The notes: generated from the sequence alone by a model not told the origin. Shown: positions 1-6,577, counted from the stretch's first letter. The stretch is DNA of 14,933 nucleotides from JBGTLW01 sp041743835 (GCA_041743835.1 JBGTLW010000165.1:1-14933), one strand, 5' to 3'. A program made the numbers and translations.

Positions 1-186
1 CTCCCGACGCGGATCGAGCGGTACACAGTTCTCCGTGGCCCGCACATCGACAAGAAAGCCCGTGAGCAGTTCGAGATCCGCACCCACAAGCGGATCATCG
101 ACATCAAAGAACCCAATGCACGCACCGTCGAGGCGCTGAACCGCCTTGTCGTGCCTGCGGGTGTGTTTGTGAAGATTAAGGCGTAA
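1..186 (+). CDS. rpsJ: 30S ribosomal protein S10 (uS10), C-terminal part
   Basis: The reading frame is open from the first base to a TAA at 184-186 and gives the last 61 residues of S10. The end of the protein is typical of the family: RGPHIDKKAREQFEIRTHKR, then IDIKEPNARTVEALNRL. S10 sits in the head of the 30S subunit, and in many bacteria it also binds NusB in transcription antitermination. It is normally the first gene of the S10 cluster, which fits rplC following 131 nt downstream. The start and roughly 40 N-terminal residues lie outside the window. Identity is from the conserved C-terminal sequence and the gene order. Confidence 0.96.
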   Translation, partial: LPTRIERYTVLRGPHIDKKAREQFEIRTHKRIIDIKEPNARTVEALNRLVVPAGVFVKIKA

Positions 187-193
187 ATTGAGG

Positions 194-213
194 GCCGGCC
201 CGATGGGGTCGGC
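194..213 (+). other. Stem-loop after rpsJ
   Basis: An 8-bp stem pairs 194-201 (GCCGGCCC) with 206-213 (GGGTCGGC) around a GATG loop, including one G-U pair (198 with 209). It begins 7 nt after the rpsJ stop. No U-run follows, so it does not look like an intrinsic terminator. It may act as a processing or mRNA-stability element. Confidence 0.5.
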
Positions 214-317
214 AGATGTTGGAAATCAAGAAGGGCCCCGATCCGCTGCCCTCGCGCCGAAAAGACCGGTAGCGAGCAGGCAAGATCAGGCGAAAGCCAG
301 CCCCGGAGATACGACCG

Positions 318-998
318 ATGGCCGCAGCAATTCTAGGTAGAAAAATCGGCATGACCCGCCTGTACGACGGTGATGGGAAGAACCTCCCGGTCACCGTCAT
401 CGCGGCCGGGCCGTGCTTCGTCAGCCAGGTCAAGAGCGTGGAAACGGACGGCTACGAGGCTGTCCAGATCGCTTTTGACGATGTGAAGGGCCGCAACTCG
501 ACCTTCCAGATGATCGGCCACGACGGCAAGGCTGGCCTGTCTCCCAAGCGGCACCACAGCGAGGTGCGGCTAAGCGAGGGCGGGTCTGCGGAGTATCAAC
601 TCGGGCAGGAACTGACCGTCGAAGTCTTCACGGATGTGAAGTTTGTGGACGTGATCGGGACCAGCAAGGGCAAGGGCTTCCAGGGCGTGATGAAGCGTCA
701 CAACTTCGCCGGCCTCGAGTCCAGCCACGGCGTGGAGCGGAAGCACCGCTCGCCCGGCTCGGTCTGCGGCCGATCCAGCAACCGCGGCACGGGTAAGCCC
801 AAGAAGGGCATCCGTATGGCGGGCCAGATGGGCAACGAACGTGTGACGGTCCGCTCGATGCAGGTCGTCGGGATAGACAAAGACAAGAACCTCCTGCTGG
901 TGAAGGGCCCGGTGCCCGGAGCGAAGCAGGGATTACTCATGATTCGGGAGGCCACGCGGCTCTTTAAGGGCAAGGCGGCAATCGCCAAGGCGGGGTAA
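318..998 (+). CDS. rplC: 50S ribosomal protein L3 (uL3)
   Basis: L3 is an early-assembly 50S protein whose long central extension reaches toward the peptidyl-transferase centre. The 226-residue product starts with ILGRKIGMTRLYDGDG, a normal L3 N-terminus. It carries the family signature around residues 108-135 (FVDVIGTSKGKGFQGVMKRH) and MAGQMGNERVTV near 167-178. The ATG at 318 has a GGAG SD at 305-308, nine bases upstream. The position equivalent to the E. coli glutamine methylated by PrmB appears to be Arg156 (context SSNRGTGK). The gene sits between rpsJ and rplD as in the standard S10 order. Confidence 0.98.
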   Translation: MAAAILGRKIGMTRLYDGDGKNLPVTVIAAGPCFVSQVKSVETDGYEAVQIAFDDVKGRNSTFQMIGHDGKAGLSPKRHHSEVRLSEGGSAEYQLGQELTVEVFTDVKFVDVIGTSKGKGFQGVMKRHNFAGLESSHGVERKHRSPGSVCGRSSNRGTGKPKKGIRMAGQMGNERVTVRSMQVVGIDKDKNLLLVKGPVPGAKQGLLMIREATRLFKGKAAIAKAG

Positions 999-1081
999 GT
1001 CGTAAAGGCTGCTGAGGTTTCCCCCTCAGGCCCGAACCGAGACTGCTTCACCGCGACAATCGGCCCGTAGAACCGAGTCGC

Positions 1082-1115
1082 CAGGACCCTTGATCAGCCC
1101 GTTTGGGCGGTCCTG
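1082..1115 (+). other. Structured rplC-rplD spacer element
   Basis: A perfect 7-bp stem (CAGGACC 1082-1088 with GGTCCTG 1109-1115) encloses a second small hairpin, GCCC 1097-1100 with GGGC 1105-1108 and a GTTT loop. The two stems abut on the 3' side, and an 8-nt bulge lies on the 5' side. The spacer also has a weaker CTGAGG/CCTCAG hairpin near 1012-1030. There is no U-run. The element could be a protein-binding or stability structure ahead of rplD, but its function is not shown by the sequence. Confidence 0.5.
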
Positions 1116-1168
1116 CACGGCGAATAGAACGTACGCCCGGCTTAAAGCCCGGCCCGTAGGTAATGAAG

Positions 1169-1843
1169 ATGATCCAAATTCCCGTTTACAATCAGTCCGG
1201 CAGCGAAGTCGGCAGCGTCGAGGTCGATGAACAGGTCCTCGGTGGAGAGATCCGTCCGGCCCTGCTCAAGCAGGCCTACGTCCGCTACCACGCCAATGCC
1301 CGCCAAGGCTCAGCCGCCACCAAGGGTCGCGGTCAGGTCGAAGGCTCCACCCGCAAGCTCTACAAACAGAAGGGCACGGGCAACGCCCGACGCGGGCCGA
1401 TCCGCACCAACATCATGCGTGGTGGTGGCGTGGCCTTCGGCAAGAAGCCCAAGAGCTGGCGGCTGGAGATGCCGACCAAGATGCGCCGGCTTGCGAACCG
1501 CAACGCCATCCTCGCCAAGGCCGTGGACAGCGAAATCAAGCTCATCGACAACGTCGAGTTTGATTCGCCCTCAACCAAGCAGTTTGCCTCACTTCTTCAG
1601 TCCCTGGGCATCGACCGTTCCTGCCTGATCGCCCTGGGGGACACCACTTCGAACGCCGCACGTTCGGCCCGCAACATCGACACCGCCACCGTCACCCAGG
1701 TCAGCCGCCTCAACGCGTATGACCTGCTTAGTCATCGGTACATCGTGATCGACAAGGCCGCATTCGAGGCTTACATCCAAACCATCACCAAGCAGGCCGA
1801 GTCGTCTAAGTCCGACGTGGCCCAAACCGTGGAGGCCGCGTAA
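1169..1843 (+). CDS. rplD: 50S ribosomal protein L4 (uL4)
   Basis: L4 binds 23S rRNA domain I, and its extended loop lines the peptide exit tunnel. In E. coli it also represses its own S10 operon. I chose the ATG at 1169 (protein begins MIQIPVYNQSG, 224 aa) because the only SD-like sequence, TAGG at 1157-1160, is 8 nt upstream of it but only 2 nt from the in-frame ATG at 1163. The tunnel-loop region is clear near residues 50-90: QGSAATKGRGQVEGSTRK, then QKGTGNARRGPIR. The stop codon overlaps the rplW start by one base (TAATG), which suggests translational coupling. Confidence 0.97.
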   Translation: MIQIPVYNQSGSEVGSVEVDEQVLGGEIRPALLKQAYVRYHANARQGSAATKGRGQVEGSTRKLYKQKGTGNARRGPIRTNIMRGGGVAFGKKPKSWRLEMPTKMRRLANRNAILAKAVDSEIKLIDNVEFDSPSTKQFASLLQSLGIDRSCLIALGDTTSNAARSARNIDTATVTQVSRLNAYDLLSHRYIVIDKAAFEAYIQTITKQAESSKSDVAQTVEAA

Positions 1844-2121
1844 TGGAAGCGACCACCGTGATCAAGCGTCCCCTGGTGACCGAGAAGTCCACGCGGGAGT
1901 CCGACCTCCGCAACCGCTTCTCCTTCGAGGTGGACATGCGTGCCCGCAAGCCCCAGATCAAGAAAGCGATCGAGGAGCTCTACGGCGTCCGTGTCCAGAG
2001 CGTGGCGACCCAGGTCCGCAAGGGACAATACTTCCGCACCCGTTTCGGCGCCGCCAAGAGCAGCGATTGGAAGCGTGCGACCGTGCACCTACACGAGGAC
2101 GACAAGATCGAGCTGTTCTAA
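1843..2121 (+). CDS. rplW: 50S ribosomal protein L23 (uL23)
   Basis: L23 lies at the mouth of the exit tunnel and is the main docking site for trigger factor and SRP. The 92-residue product begins with the typical TTVIKRPLVTEKSTRES. It continues with FSFEVDMRARKPQIKKAIEE and the GVRVQSVATQVRKGQ strand, so the length and motifs are normal. The ATG shares its A with the rplD stop codon. A GGAG SD lies at 1831-1834 inside the end of rplD, 8 nt before the start. This is one of only two overlapping junctions in the window. Confidence 0.97.
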   Translation: MEATTVIKRPLVTEKSTRESDLRNRFSFEVDMRARKPQIKKAIEELYGVRVQSVATQVRKGQYFRTRFGAAKSSDWKRATVHLHEDDKIELF

Positions 2122-2133
2122 CGATACTTGCCA

Positions 2134-2149
2134 CGGTCGCCAGCGATCG
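2134..2149 (+). other. Small stem-loop before rplB
   Basis: CGGTCG (2134-2139) pairs with CGATCG (2144-2149) around a CCAG loop, with one G-U pair (2136 with 2147). It sits 12 nt after the rplW stop in a 47-nt spacer. It is short, so it is only moderately convincing on its own. Confidence 0.35.
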
Positions 2150-2168
2150 GGCTAAACAGGTAACTATC

Positions 2169-3026
2169 ATGGCCATTCGCGTTTACAAAAGAACATCCCC
2201 CGGCCGGCGCAACGCATCGGTGAACCTCTACTCCGAGGTCACCAAGCAGAAGCCCGAGAAGACGCTGCTGCGCTCGCAACGCAAGCACGGCGGACGCAAC
2301 AACCAGGGCAAAATCACCATCCCCTCGCGCGGCGGCGGCAACAAGCAGCGCTACCGCGTGATGGACTTCCAGCGGGCCAAGCTCGATGTCGAGGCGAAAG
2401 TCGTCGGCATCGAATACGACCCCAACCGCTCGGCCAACATCGCGCTCCTGGAGTACGCGGACGGCGAGAAGCGTTACATCCTCGCCCCGATCGGGCTGAC
2501 CGATGGCATGACCGTCGTGTCGTCGAGCACCAAGGCTGAGCCGCAGGTCGGCAACGCCATGCCCCTGAAGAGCATCCCCTCGGGCCTTAACGTCCACTGC
2601 ATCGAGATGGTGCCGGGCAAGGGCGGGCAGCTTTGCCGCTCGGCCGGCATGTATGCACGCCTGACCAACAAGGAAGGCAAGTGGGCGACGCTGGTGCTGC
2701 CCTCCGGCGAAATGCGTCAGGTGTCGGTGGAGTGCCGTGCAACCGTCGGCCAGGTCGGCAACGTCGATCACAACAAGACCCGGCTGGGTAAGGCCGGCAA
2801 GTCCCGCCACCTCGGGCGTCGCCCGCACACCCGCGGCATGGCCAAGAACCACCACGACCACCCCATGGGCGGTGGCGACGGCGGGTCGAAGGGCAACCGC
2901 CCGCCCGCCAGCAAGTCGGGCACGCTCGCCAAGGGCGGCCGGACACGGCAGCACGGCAAGGCCTCCAACAAACGCATTATCCGCCGCCGTGTGAGCAAGC
3001 GGTACGGGCAGTTGAAACTCAAGTAA
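2169..3026 (+). CDS. rplB: 50S ribosomal protein L2 (uL2)
   Basis: L2 is among the most conserved 50S proteins and is required for subunit association and an active peptidyl-transferase centre. The 285-residue product starts MAIRVYKRTSPGRRN. It has an OB-like and an SH3-like domain in the middle and the basic C-terminal extension. The family signature near residues 226-240 reads KNHHDHPMGGGDGG. His231 should correspond to E. coli His229, though E. coli has DHPHGGG rather than DHPMGGG there. The frame stays open 34 codons further upstream, but ATG 2169 is favoured by homology and by AGG at 2158-2160, 8 nt before it. Confidence 0.98.
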   Translation: MAIRVYKRTSPGRRNASVNLYSEVTKQKPEKTLLRSQRKHGGRNNQGKITIPSRGGGNKQRYRVMDFQRAKLDVEAKVVGIEYDPNRSANIALLEYADGEKRYILAPIGLTDGMTVVSSSTKAEPQVGNAMPLKSIPSGLNVHCIEMVPGKGGQLCRSAGMYARLTNKEGKWATLVLPSGEMRQVSVECRATVGQVGNVDHNKTRLGKAGKSRHLGRRPHTRGMAKNHHDHPMGGGDGGSKGNRPPASKSGTLAKGGRTRQHGKASNKRIIRRRVSKRYGQLKLK

Positions 3027-3043
3027 GCAATCACCCACGCATA

Positions 3044-3067
3044 GCCGAGGGAACGACACCCCTCGGC
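3044..3067 (+). other. Perfect stem-loop in rplB-rpsS spacer
   Basis: A perfect 8-bp stem joins GCCGAGGG (3044-3051) and CCCTCGGC (3060-3067) around an 8-nt loop. It lies 17 nt after the rplB stop and 16 nt before the rpsS start. No U-run follows, so termination is unlikely. Confidence 0.55.
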
Positions 3068-3083
3068 GTTCGGACCAAACGAT

Positions 3084-3380
3084 ATGGCACGATCACTGAA
3101 AAAAGGCCCCTTTGTCGACTTCAAGCTCTACCGAAAGGTCGAGAAGCTGACGCAGATGGGGAAGAAAGAGCCGGTCAAGACCTGGGCGCGTGCGTGCACG
3201 ATCGTTCCCGAGTTCGTCGGGCACACCTTCCTTGTCCACAACGGCAAGGTGTTTAACAGCGTCTTCGTGACCGAGGACATGGTCGGGCACAAGCTCGGCG
3301 AGTTCAGCCTGACCCGTTCGTTCCGCGCCCACACCACCGGCACCAAGGCCCAGCGCTCCGCCGCGGGCGGCCCACGCTAA
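3084..3380 (+). CDS. rpsS: 30S ribosomal protein S19 (uS19)
   Basis: S19 forms a heterodimer with S13 in the 30S head and contacts the A-site tRNA and bridge B1a. The 98-residue product has the signature start MARSLKKGPFVDFKLYRKVE. It also has the conserved block FVGHTFLVHNGKVFNSVFVT, followed by DMVGHKLGEFSLTR. The length is normal. SD support is weak (CGGA at 3069-3072), so the start rests on the protein N-terminus. The gene lies between rplB and rplV as usual. Confidence 0.98.
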   Translation: MARSLKKGPFVDFKLYRKVEKLTQMGKKEPVKTWARACTIVPEFVGHTFLVHNGKVFNSVFVTEDMVGHKLGEFSLTRSFRAHTTGTKAQRSAAGGPR

Positions 3381-3438
3381 TTGAACCCTACCGAGCCGGC
3401 CAATAAAGCCCGGCCCGAGCATCGAGAAGAGAACGCAC

Positions 3439-3768
3439 ATGCCTTACACCAACATCCATCGCGGCGCCCGCATCAGCCCCAGCAAGGCGAAGCTGGTTGT
3501 GGACCTTGTCCGCGGCAAGCCCGTCAGCGAGGCGTTGATCCTGCTGGAAGTGTCGAAGAAGCGGGCCGCCGTGTTCGTGAAGAACGCCCTGCTGGCCGCT
3601 CAGAACAACGCCGACCAGGCCGAAGCAGACGTCCGCCGCCTCGTGGTGACCGATGCCCGCGTGGACTCCGGCCCGACGATGAAGCGTTGGCAGCCCAAGG
3701 ACCGTGGCCGGGCCCACGCGATCCTCAAGCGGACCAGCCACATCACCATCAGCGTGGACGAAAGATAA
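3439..3768 (+). CDS. rplV: 50S ribosomal protein L22 (uL22)
   Basis: L22 contacts all six 23S rRNA domains, and its beta-hairpin lines the exit tunnel next to L4. The product has 109 residues. It contains RISPSKAKLVVDLVRGKPVS near the start and AVFVKNALLAAQNNA in the middle. The hairpin region toward the C-terminus reads GPTMKRWQPKDRGRAH, then ILKRTSHITISVDE. The start ATG has only a purine-rich GAGAAGAGAA upstream rather than a clear SD. Length and gene position are normal. Confidence 0.97.
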   Translation: MPYTNIHRGARISPSKAKLVVDLVRGKPVSEALILLEVSKKRAAVFVKNALLAAQNNADQAEADVRRLVVTDARVDSGPTMKRWQPKDRGRAHAILKRTSHITISVDER

Positions 3769-3782
3769 TCGCAACTTGTGAG

Positions 3783-3803
3783 GCCGCGGCCCAGGGTCGC
3801 GGC
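3783..3803 (+). other. Strong stem-loop in rplV-rpsC spacer
   Basis: GCCGCGGCC (3783-3791) pairs with GGTCGCGGC (3795-3803) around a 3-nt CAG loop: nine pairs with one G-U (3789 with 3797). It begins 14 nt after the rplV stop. No U-run follows. Confidence 0.55.
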
Positions 3804-3849
3804 GAGCCGATGCGGGGCTGAACAGGCCCGGCTGATAGAAAGTAGAACC

Positions 3850-4554
3850 ATGGGACAAAAAGTACATCCATTCGGCTTCCGCGTCGGGATCACCGAAGCC
3901 CACCGCTCGCGCTGGTTCGCCCCCAAGGCGCTCTACGGCGAGCTGCTGGTCGAGGACCAGAAGATCCGTGAGTTCCTGGACTTCCGCCTCAACCGTCGCC
4001 CGCCTTTTGCCGCGGTCAGCGACGTGCTGATCGAGCGGACCCGCGAAGAGCTCAAGGTCATCATCAAGACCGCCCGTCCCGGGCTGGTCATCGGGCCTAA
4101 GGGCCAGAACATCGACGAGCTGACCGCTGAGCTCCAGGGCAAGACCGGCCGCAACGTCTCGATCAACTGCATCGAGATCAGCAAGCCGGACATGGACTCC
4201 AAGCTCATCGCCGAGTCGATCGCCGAGCAGCTCAAGAAGCGTGCGTCGTTCCGCCGGGTGCTGAAGATGAAGGCCGAAGCCGCCATGACCGCCGGGGCTG
4301 TCGGTGTGAAGGTCTTGCTCTCGGGTCGGCTCGGTGGCCACGAGATGAGCCGTAACGAGGTGATCCGCCTCGGCTCGATCCCCCTGCAGACGCTGCAGGC
4401 GAACGTGGACTACGGCTTCGCCGAATCGCTGACGACCTACGGGACGATCGGCGTGAAGGTGTGGGTTTACAAGGGCATGTACCAGGCCCAGCAGGAACAG
4501 GAACTCGAATCGCGGGCAGCCGGTGCCCGCGCCCGTGCCCGGGGTCGTCACTGA
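3850..4554 (+). CDS. rpsC: 30S ribosomal protein S3 (uS3)
   Basis: S3 lines the mRNA entry tunnel of the 30S subunit and takes part in mRNA unwinding. The 234-residue product begins MGQKVHPFGFRVGI, the normal S3 start. It has a type-2 KH domain with the GPKG loop at residues 82-85, and the C-terminal domain signature SGRLGGHEMSRNEV near 157-170. It ends in an Arg/Ala-rich tail (AAGARARARGRH). The frame continues upstream to 3778, but that stretch contains the spacer hairpin and has no S3 homology, so ATG 3850 is preferred. No clear SD is seen. Confidence 0.97.
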   Translation: MGQKVHPFGFRVGITEAHRSRWFAPKALYGELLVEDQKIREFLDFRLNRRPPFAAVSDVLIERTREELKVIIKTARPGLVIGPKGQNIDELTAELQGKTGRNVSINCIEISKPDMDSKLIAESIAEQLKKRASFRRVLKMKAEAAMTAGAVGVKVLLSGRLGGHEMSRNEVIRLGSIPLQTLQANVDYGFAESLTTYGTIGVKVWVYKGMYQAQQEQELESRAAGARARARGRH

Positions 4555-4594
4555 GATCGCTATGGCCCGTCGGCGAGCCGCTTGAGAAGCGATC
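4555..4594 (+). other. Inverted repeat after rpsC
   Basis: GATCGCT (4555-4561) directly follows the rpsC stop and is perfectly complementary to AGCGATC (4588-4594). The 26-nt interior is itself GC-rich and has a small GGC/GCC pairing. It is a plausible 7-bp stem. Its role is unknown. Confidence 0.45.
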
Positions 4595-4626
4595 GTGTCA
4601 GGCGGGTTACGAATGGTTGGCCAAAC

Positions 4627-4654
4627 GCCGACCGCTGGAAGCTGACCGCTAAGG
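4627..4654 (+). repeat. Heptamer array before rplP
   Basis: Four consecutive 7-nt units occur in phase: GCCGACC, GCTGGAA, GCTGACC and GCTAAGG. The last unit together with the following A supplies an AAGGA SD (4651-4655), 7 nt before the rplP ATG. It is a diverged member of the GCTNANN heptamer family seen ahead of six other genes here. Confidence 0.5.
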
Positions 4655-4662
4655 ATTGAACC

Positions 4663-5079
4663 ATGCCACTGATGCCCAAACGCGTCAAGTTCCGCAAGCA
4701 ACAGCGCGGCACCCTCAAGGGGAACGCCCAGCGCGGCAACTACGTCGCTTACGGTGAGTACGGGCTGCAAGTCACCTCCGGTGGCTGGCTGACCGCACGC
4801 CAGATCGAGGCCGGCCGTATCGCCGCCCGCCAGTACGTGTCCCGCGAGGGCAAGCTGTTTGTGCGGGTGTTCCCGGACAAGCCCATCAGCAAGAAGCCCC
4901 TGGAAACCCGCATGGGTAAGGGCAAGGCCGAGCCCGAGTACTGGGCCGCCCGCGTGAAGCCCGGCACGATCCTGTTCGAGCTGACCGGCGTGCCCCGCGA
5001 CATCGCCAAGAAGGCGTTCCTGCGTGTGGCGCACAAGATGCCTTACCCCTGCCGCTTCGTTGAGCGGAGGCACGCGTAA
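4663..5079 (+). CDS. rplP: 50S ribosomal protein L16 (uL16)
   Basis: L16 organises the A-site tRNA binding region of the 50S subunit and is a late-assembly protein. The product has 138 residues and starts MPLMPKRVKFRKQQRG, close to the usual MLMPKR start. It has the conserved MGKGKAEPEYWAARVKPG block near residues 80-97 and a standard C-terminus. ATG 4663 has an AAGGA SD at 4651-4655. An in-frame ATG at 4672 is possible but less like the family. The gene lies between rpsC and rpmC as usual. Confidence 0.98.
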   Translation: MPLMPKRVKFRKQQRGTLKGNAQRGNYVAYGEYGLQVTSGGWLTARQIEAGRIAARQYVSREGKLFVRVFPDKPISKKPLETRMGKGKAEPEYWAARVKPGTILFELTGVPRDIAKKAFLRVAHKMPYPCRFVERRHA

Positions 5080-5098
5080 CCAACCGCCGCCCTTTTGT

Positions 5099-5116
5099 CC
5101 CCGCACCGCTGCGGGG
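5099..5116 (+). other. Stem-loop before rpmC
   Basis: A perfect 7-bp stem joins CCCCGCA (5099-5105) and TGCGGGG (5110-5116) with a CCGC tetraloop. It is 14 nt before the rpmC ATG, close enough to affect ribosome loading. Confidence 0.55.
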
Positions 5117-5130
5117 TCGGGATACAAGCC

Positions 5131-5337
5131 ATGATTAAGAAATCAGAACTGCACAAGATGAAGGACCAGGAGCTGGTCGAGGAGGCCGCAAACCTCCGCA
5201 AGAAGCTCTTTGAACTCAAAGGACAGGCGGTCACCGAGAAACTCGAGAACCCCCGCCAGTCCGGCCACCTGCGTAAAGACATCGCCCGCCTGCTGACTGA
5301 GAAGCGGTCGCGGGAATTGAAGGGAGCCTCGGTATGA
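5131..5337 (+). CDS. rpmC: 50S ribosomal protein L29 (uL29)
   Basis: L29 is a small helical protein next to L23 at the tunnel exit. The 68-residue product has the typical two-helix pattern: KSELHKMKDQELVEEAANLR, then KKLFELKGQAVTEKLENP and a second helix with HLRKDIARLLTEKRSREL. A TTG-initiated in-frame extension to 5095 would cover the 5099-5116 hairpin and has no L29 homology, so ATG 5131 is chosen. The stop overlaps the rpsQ start by four bases (ATGA), implying translational coupling. Confidence 0.96.
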   Translation: MIKKSELHKMKDQELVEEAANLRKKLFELKGQAVTEKLENPRQSGHLRKDIARLLTEKRSRELKGASV

Positions 5338-5663
5338 GCACACGCGCCGCAATCAAAGGTACACGCATCGGTGTGGTCGTCTCCGACAAGCGGGACAAGA
5401 CCCGCACGGTGTCGGTGCAGTACCAGTCCATCCACCCCAAGTACGGCAAGTACATCGCCCGCAGCGCGAACTTCCACGTGCACGACGAGACCAACGAAGC
5501 CGGCATGGGCGACCGTGTGGAGATCGCCCCCTGCCGCCCCCTGAGCAAGACCAAGAGCTGGCGGATGCTGCGTGTGATCGAGAAGGCCACCGCCACTGTG
5601 GAGGTCGCCACCGAAGCCCCGGTTGAAGCCACGGGCGCAACCGCCGAAGAAACCAACGAGTAA
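5334..5663 (+). CDS. rpsQ: 30S ribosomal protein S17 (uS17) with acidic C-terminal tail
   Basis: S17 is an OB-fold primary 16S rRNA-binding protein in the 30S body. The 109-residue product has the core motifs GVVVSDKRDKTRTVSV, KYGKYIARSANFHVHDE and GDRVEIAPCRPLSKTKSW. After about residue 84 it adds a 25-residue Ala/Thr/Glu-rich tail with no Lys or Arg, so it is longer than the usual 80-90 aa. ATG 5334 overlaps the rpmC stop, and an AGGGAG SD lies at 5321-5326 within rpmC. Confidence 0.97.
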   Translation: MSTRAAIKGTRIGVVVSDKRDKTRTVSVQYQSIHPKYGKYIARSANFHVHDETNEAGMGDRVEIAPCRPLSKTKSWRMLRVIEKATATVEVATEAPVEATGATAEETNE

Positions 5664-5669
5664 ACAGCG

Positions 5670-5694
5670 GTGTGGCGCGGCCCCCGCGTCACAC
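5670..5694 (+). other. 11-bp stem-loop before rplN
   Basis: GTGTGGCGCGG (5670-5680) pairs with CCGCGTCACAC (5684-5694) around a CCC loop, with one G-U pair (5675 with 5689). The 3' arm ends directly against the rplN SD (GGAG 5695-5698). It fills most of the 42-nt spacer and is the longest stem seen in the window. Confidence 0.6.
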
Positions 5695-5705
5695 GGAGTT
5701 AAGCG

Positions 5706-6092
5706 ATGATCCAAGCAGAATCCAGAGTCGATGTGGCCGACAACTCCGGCGCGAAGATCGCCTACGTGATCCGCGTCCTGGGCGGCTCGACCGCCCGCGG
5801 CCGTTTTAGCCGCAAGTCCGCCAGCCTCGGCGACAAGGTCGTGTGCTCGGTCAAGAAGTCGTTGCCCGGCAGCGACCTCAAGGCCGGGACGATCGTCAAG
5901 GGCGTGGTCGTGAGGACCAACTATCCGGTCCGCCGAGCCGACGGCAGCTACGTCCGCTTTGACAAGAACGCGGTCGTGCTGATCGACGACAACGGCAACC
6001 CCCGTGGCACCCGCATCTTCGGTGCGGTCGCCCGTGAGTTGCGTGAGCAGAACTACATGAAGATCGTCTCCCTGGCCAGCGAGGTGGTGTGA
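5706..6092 (+). CDS. rplN: 50S ribosomal protein L14 (uL14)
   Basis: L14 sits at the subunit interface, forms bridge B8 and is the target of the silencing factor RsfS. The product has 128 residues and begins MIQAESRVDVADNSGAK, a family hallmark. It also has VVVRTNYPVRRADGSYVRFD and the C-terminal block GTRIFGAVARELRE. About six extra residues (SLASEVV region) extend past the common 122-aa length. A GGAG SD is at 5695-5698, 7 nt before the ATG. It is the first gene of the spc cluster. Confidence 0.98.
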   Translation: MIQAESRVDVADNSGAKIAYVIRVLGGSTARGRFSRKSASLGDKVVCSVKKSLPGSDLKAGTIVKGVVVRTNYPVRRADGSYVRFDKNAVVLIDDNGNPRGTRIFGAVARELREQNYMKIVSLASEVV

Positions 6093-6102
6093 GACGCAGT
6101 GG

Positions 6103-6137
6103 GCCGCGAGCCTTGGGATAACCCCATGACCCGCGGC
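6103..6137 (+). other. Nested stem-loop in rplN-rplX spacer
   Basis: GCCGCG (6103-6108) pairs with CGCGGC (6132-6137). Inside it TGGG (6114-6117) can pair with CCCA (6123-6126). It lies 10 nt after the rplN stop. The support is moderate because the inner stem is short. Confidence 0.4.
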
Positions 6138-6161
6138 AAGGAAACAGGTACCCGGGCTTTG

Positions 6162-6196
6162 ACTCATCGCTCAAAGCTCATAGCGCAAGGCTAAAT
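6162..6196 (+). repeat. Heptamer array before rplX
   Basis: Five 7-nt units run in phase up to 3 nt before the rplX ATG. Clear units are GCTCAAA (6169-6175), GCTCATA (6176-6182), GCGCAAG (6183-6189) and GCTAAAT (6190-6196). The first unit, ACTCATC, is diverged. AAGG at 6187-6190 is the only SD-like sequence for rplX. Confidence 0.65.
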
Positions 6197-6199
6197 GAT

Positions 6200-6535
6200 A
6201 TGGCACGACACGTAAGAAAAGGCGACACGGTGCAGGTCACCTCGGGCAAGGATCGCGGGCGTCAGGGCAAGGTCCTGCGCATGATCCTCGAGGACGACCG
6301 CGTGGTGGTTGAGGGTGTGAACATCCGCACCAAGCACACCCGCCGGTCCGAAGCCAACCCGCAGGGCGGCGTGGTCCGCCGGGAGATGCCGATCCACATC
6401 TCCAACGTCAGCCCCATCGCCGGCGGCAAGCCCACCCGCGTGCGTTTTGAGACCAAGGCCGACGGCAGCAAGGTCCGCGTCGCCGTTACCACCGGCGAGC
6501 AGCTAGGCCCCGAGTTGAAGAAGGCCAAGAAGTAA
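6200..6535 (+). CDS. rplX: 50S ribosomal protein L24 (uL24)
   Basis: L24 is one of the two initiators of 50S assembly and lies near the tunnel exit. The 111-residue product opens with a KOW motif, VRKGDTVQVTSGKDRGRQGK. It continues with VVVEGVNIRTKHTRRSE and MPIHISNVSPIAGGKPTRV, all typical of the family. The length is normal. The start is fixed by the N-terminal motif. SD support comes only from AAGG inside the heptamer array just upstream. Confidence 0.98.
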   Translation: MARHVRKGDTVQVTSGKDRGRQGKVLRMILEDDRVVVEGVNIRTKHTRRSEANPQGGVVRREMPIHISNVSPIAGGKPTRVRFETKADGSKVRVAVTTGEQLGPELKKAKK

Positions 6536-6551
6536 GCAGACATCGCAGCGC

Positions 6552-6572
6552 CCCGGCCCATGTGGGGCCGGG
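6552..6572 (+). other. GC-rich stem-loop after rplX
   Basis: A perfect 8-bp all-GC stem joins CCCGGCCC (6552-6559) and GGGCCGGG (6565-6572) with a 5-nt ATGTG loop. No U-run follows. It is the same stem sequence as the hairpin at 13827-13845 in the rpsM-rpsK spacer. Confidence 0.55.
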
Positions 6573-6577
6573 ACCGG

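Noticed and set aside
2067..2168. N-terminal extension of L2
   Set aside because: It overlaps the end of rplW and has no L2 homology. ATG 2169 has an AGG at the right distance.
2118..3059. Minus-strand open frame of about 313 codons
   Set aside because: Fully antisense to rplB; low-complexity Ala/Gly/His/Leu composition typical of shadow frames.
3388..5127. Long minus-strand open frame (about 579 codons)
   Set aside because: It lies antisense to rplV, rpsC and rplP, which are certain genes. Codon bias toward G/C at third positions leaves the opposite strand open, and the translation resembles no family I know.
5043..6167. Minus-strand open frame of about 374 codons
   Set aside because: Antisense shadow of rpmC, rpsQ and rplN, with no recognisable domain and no plausible gene context.
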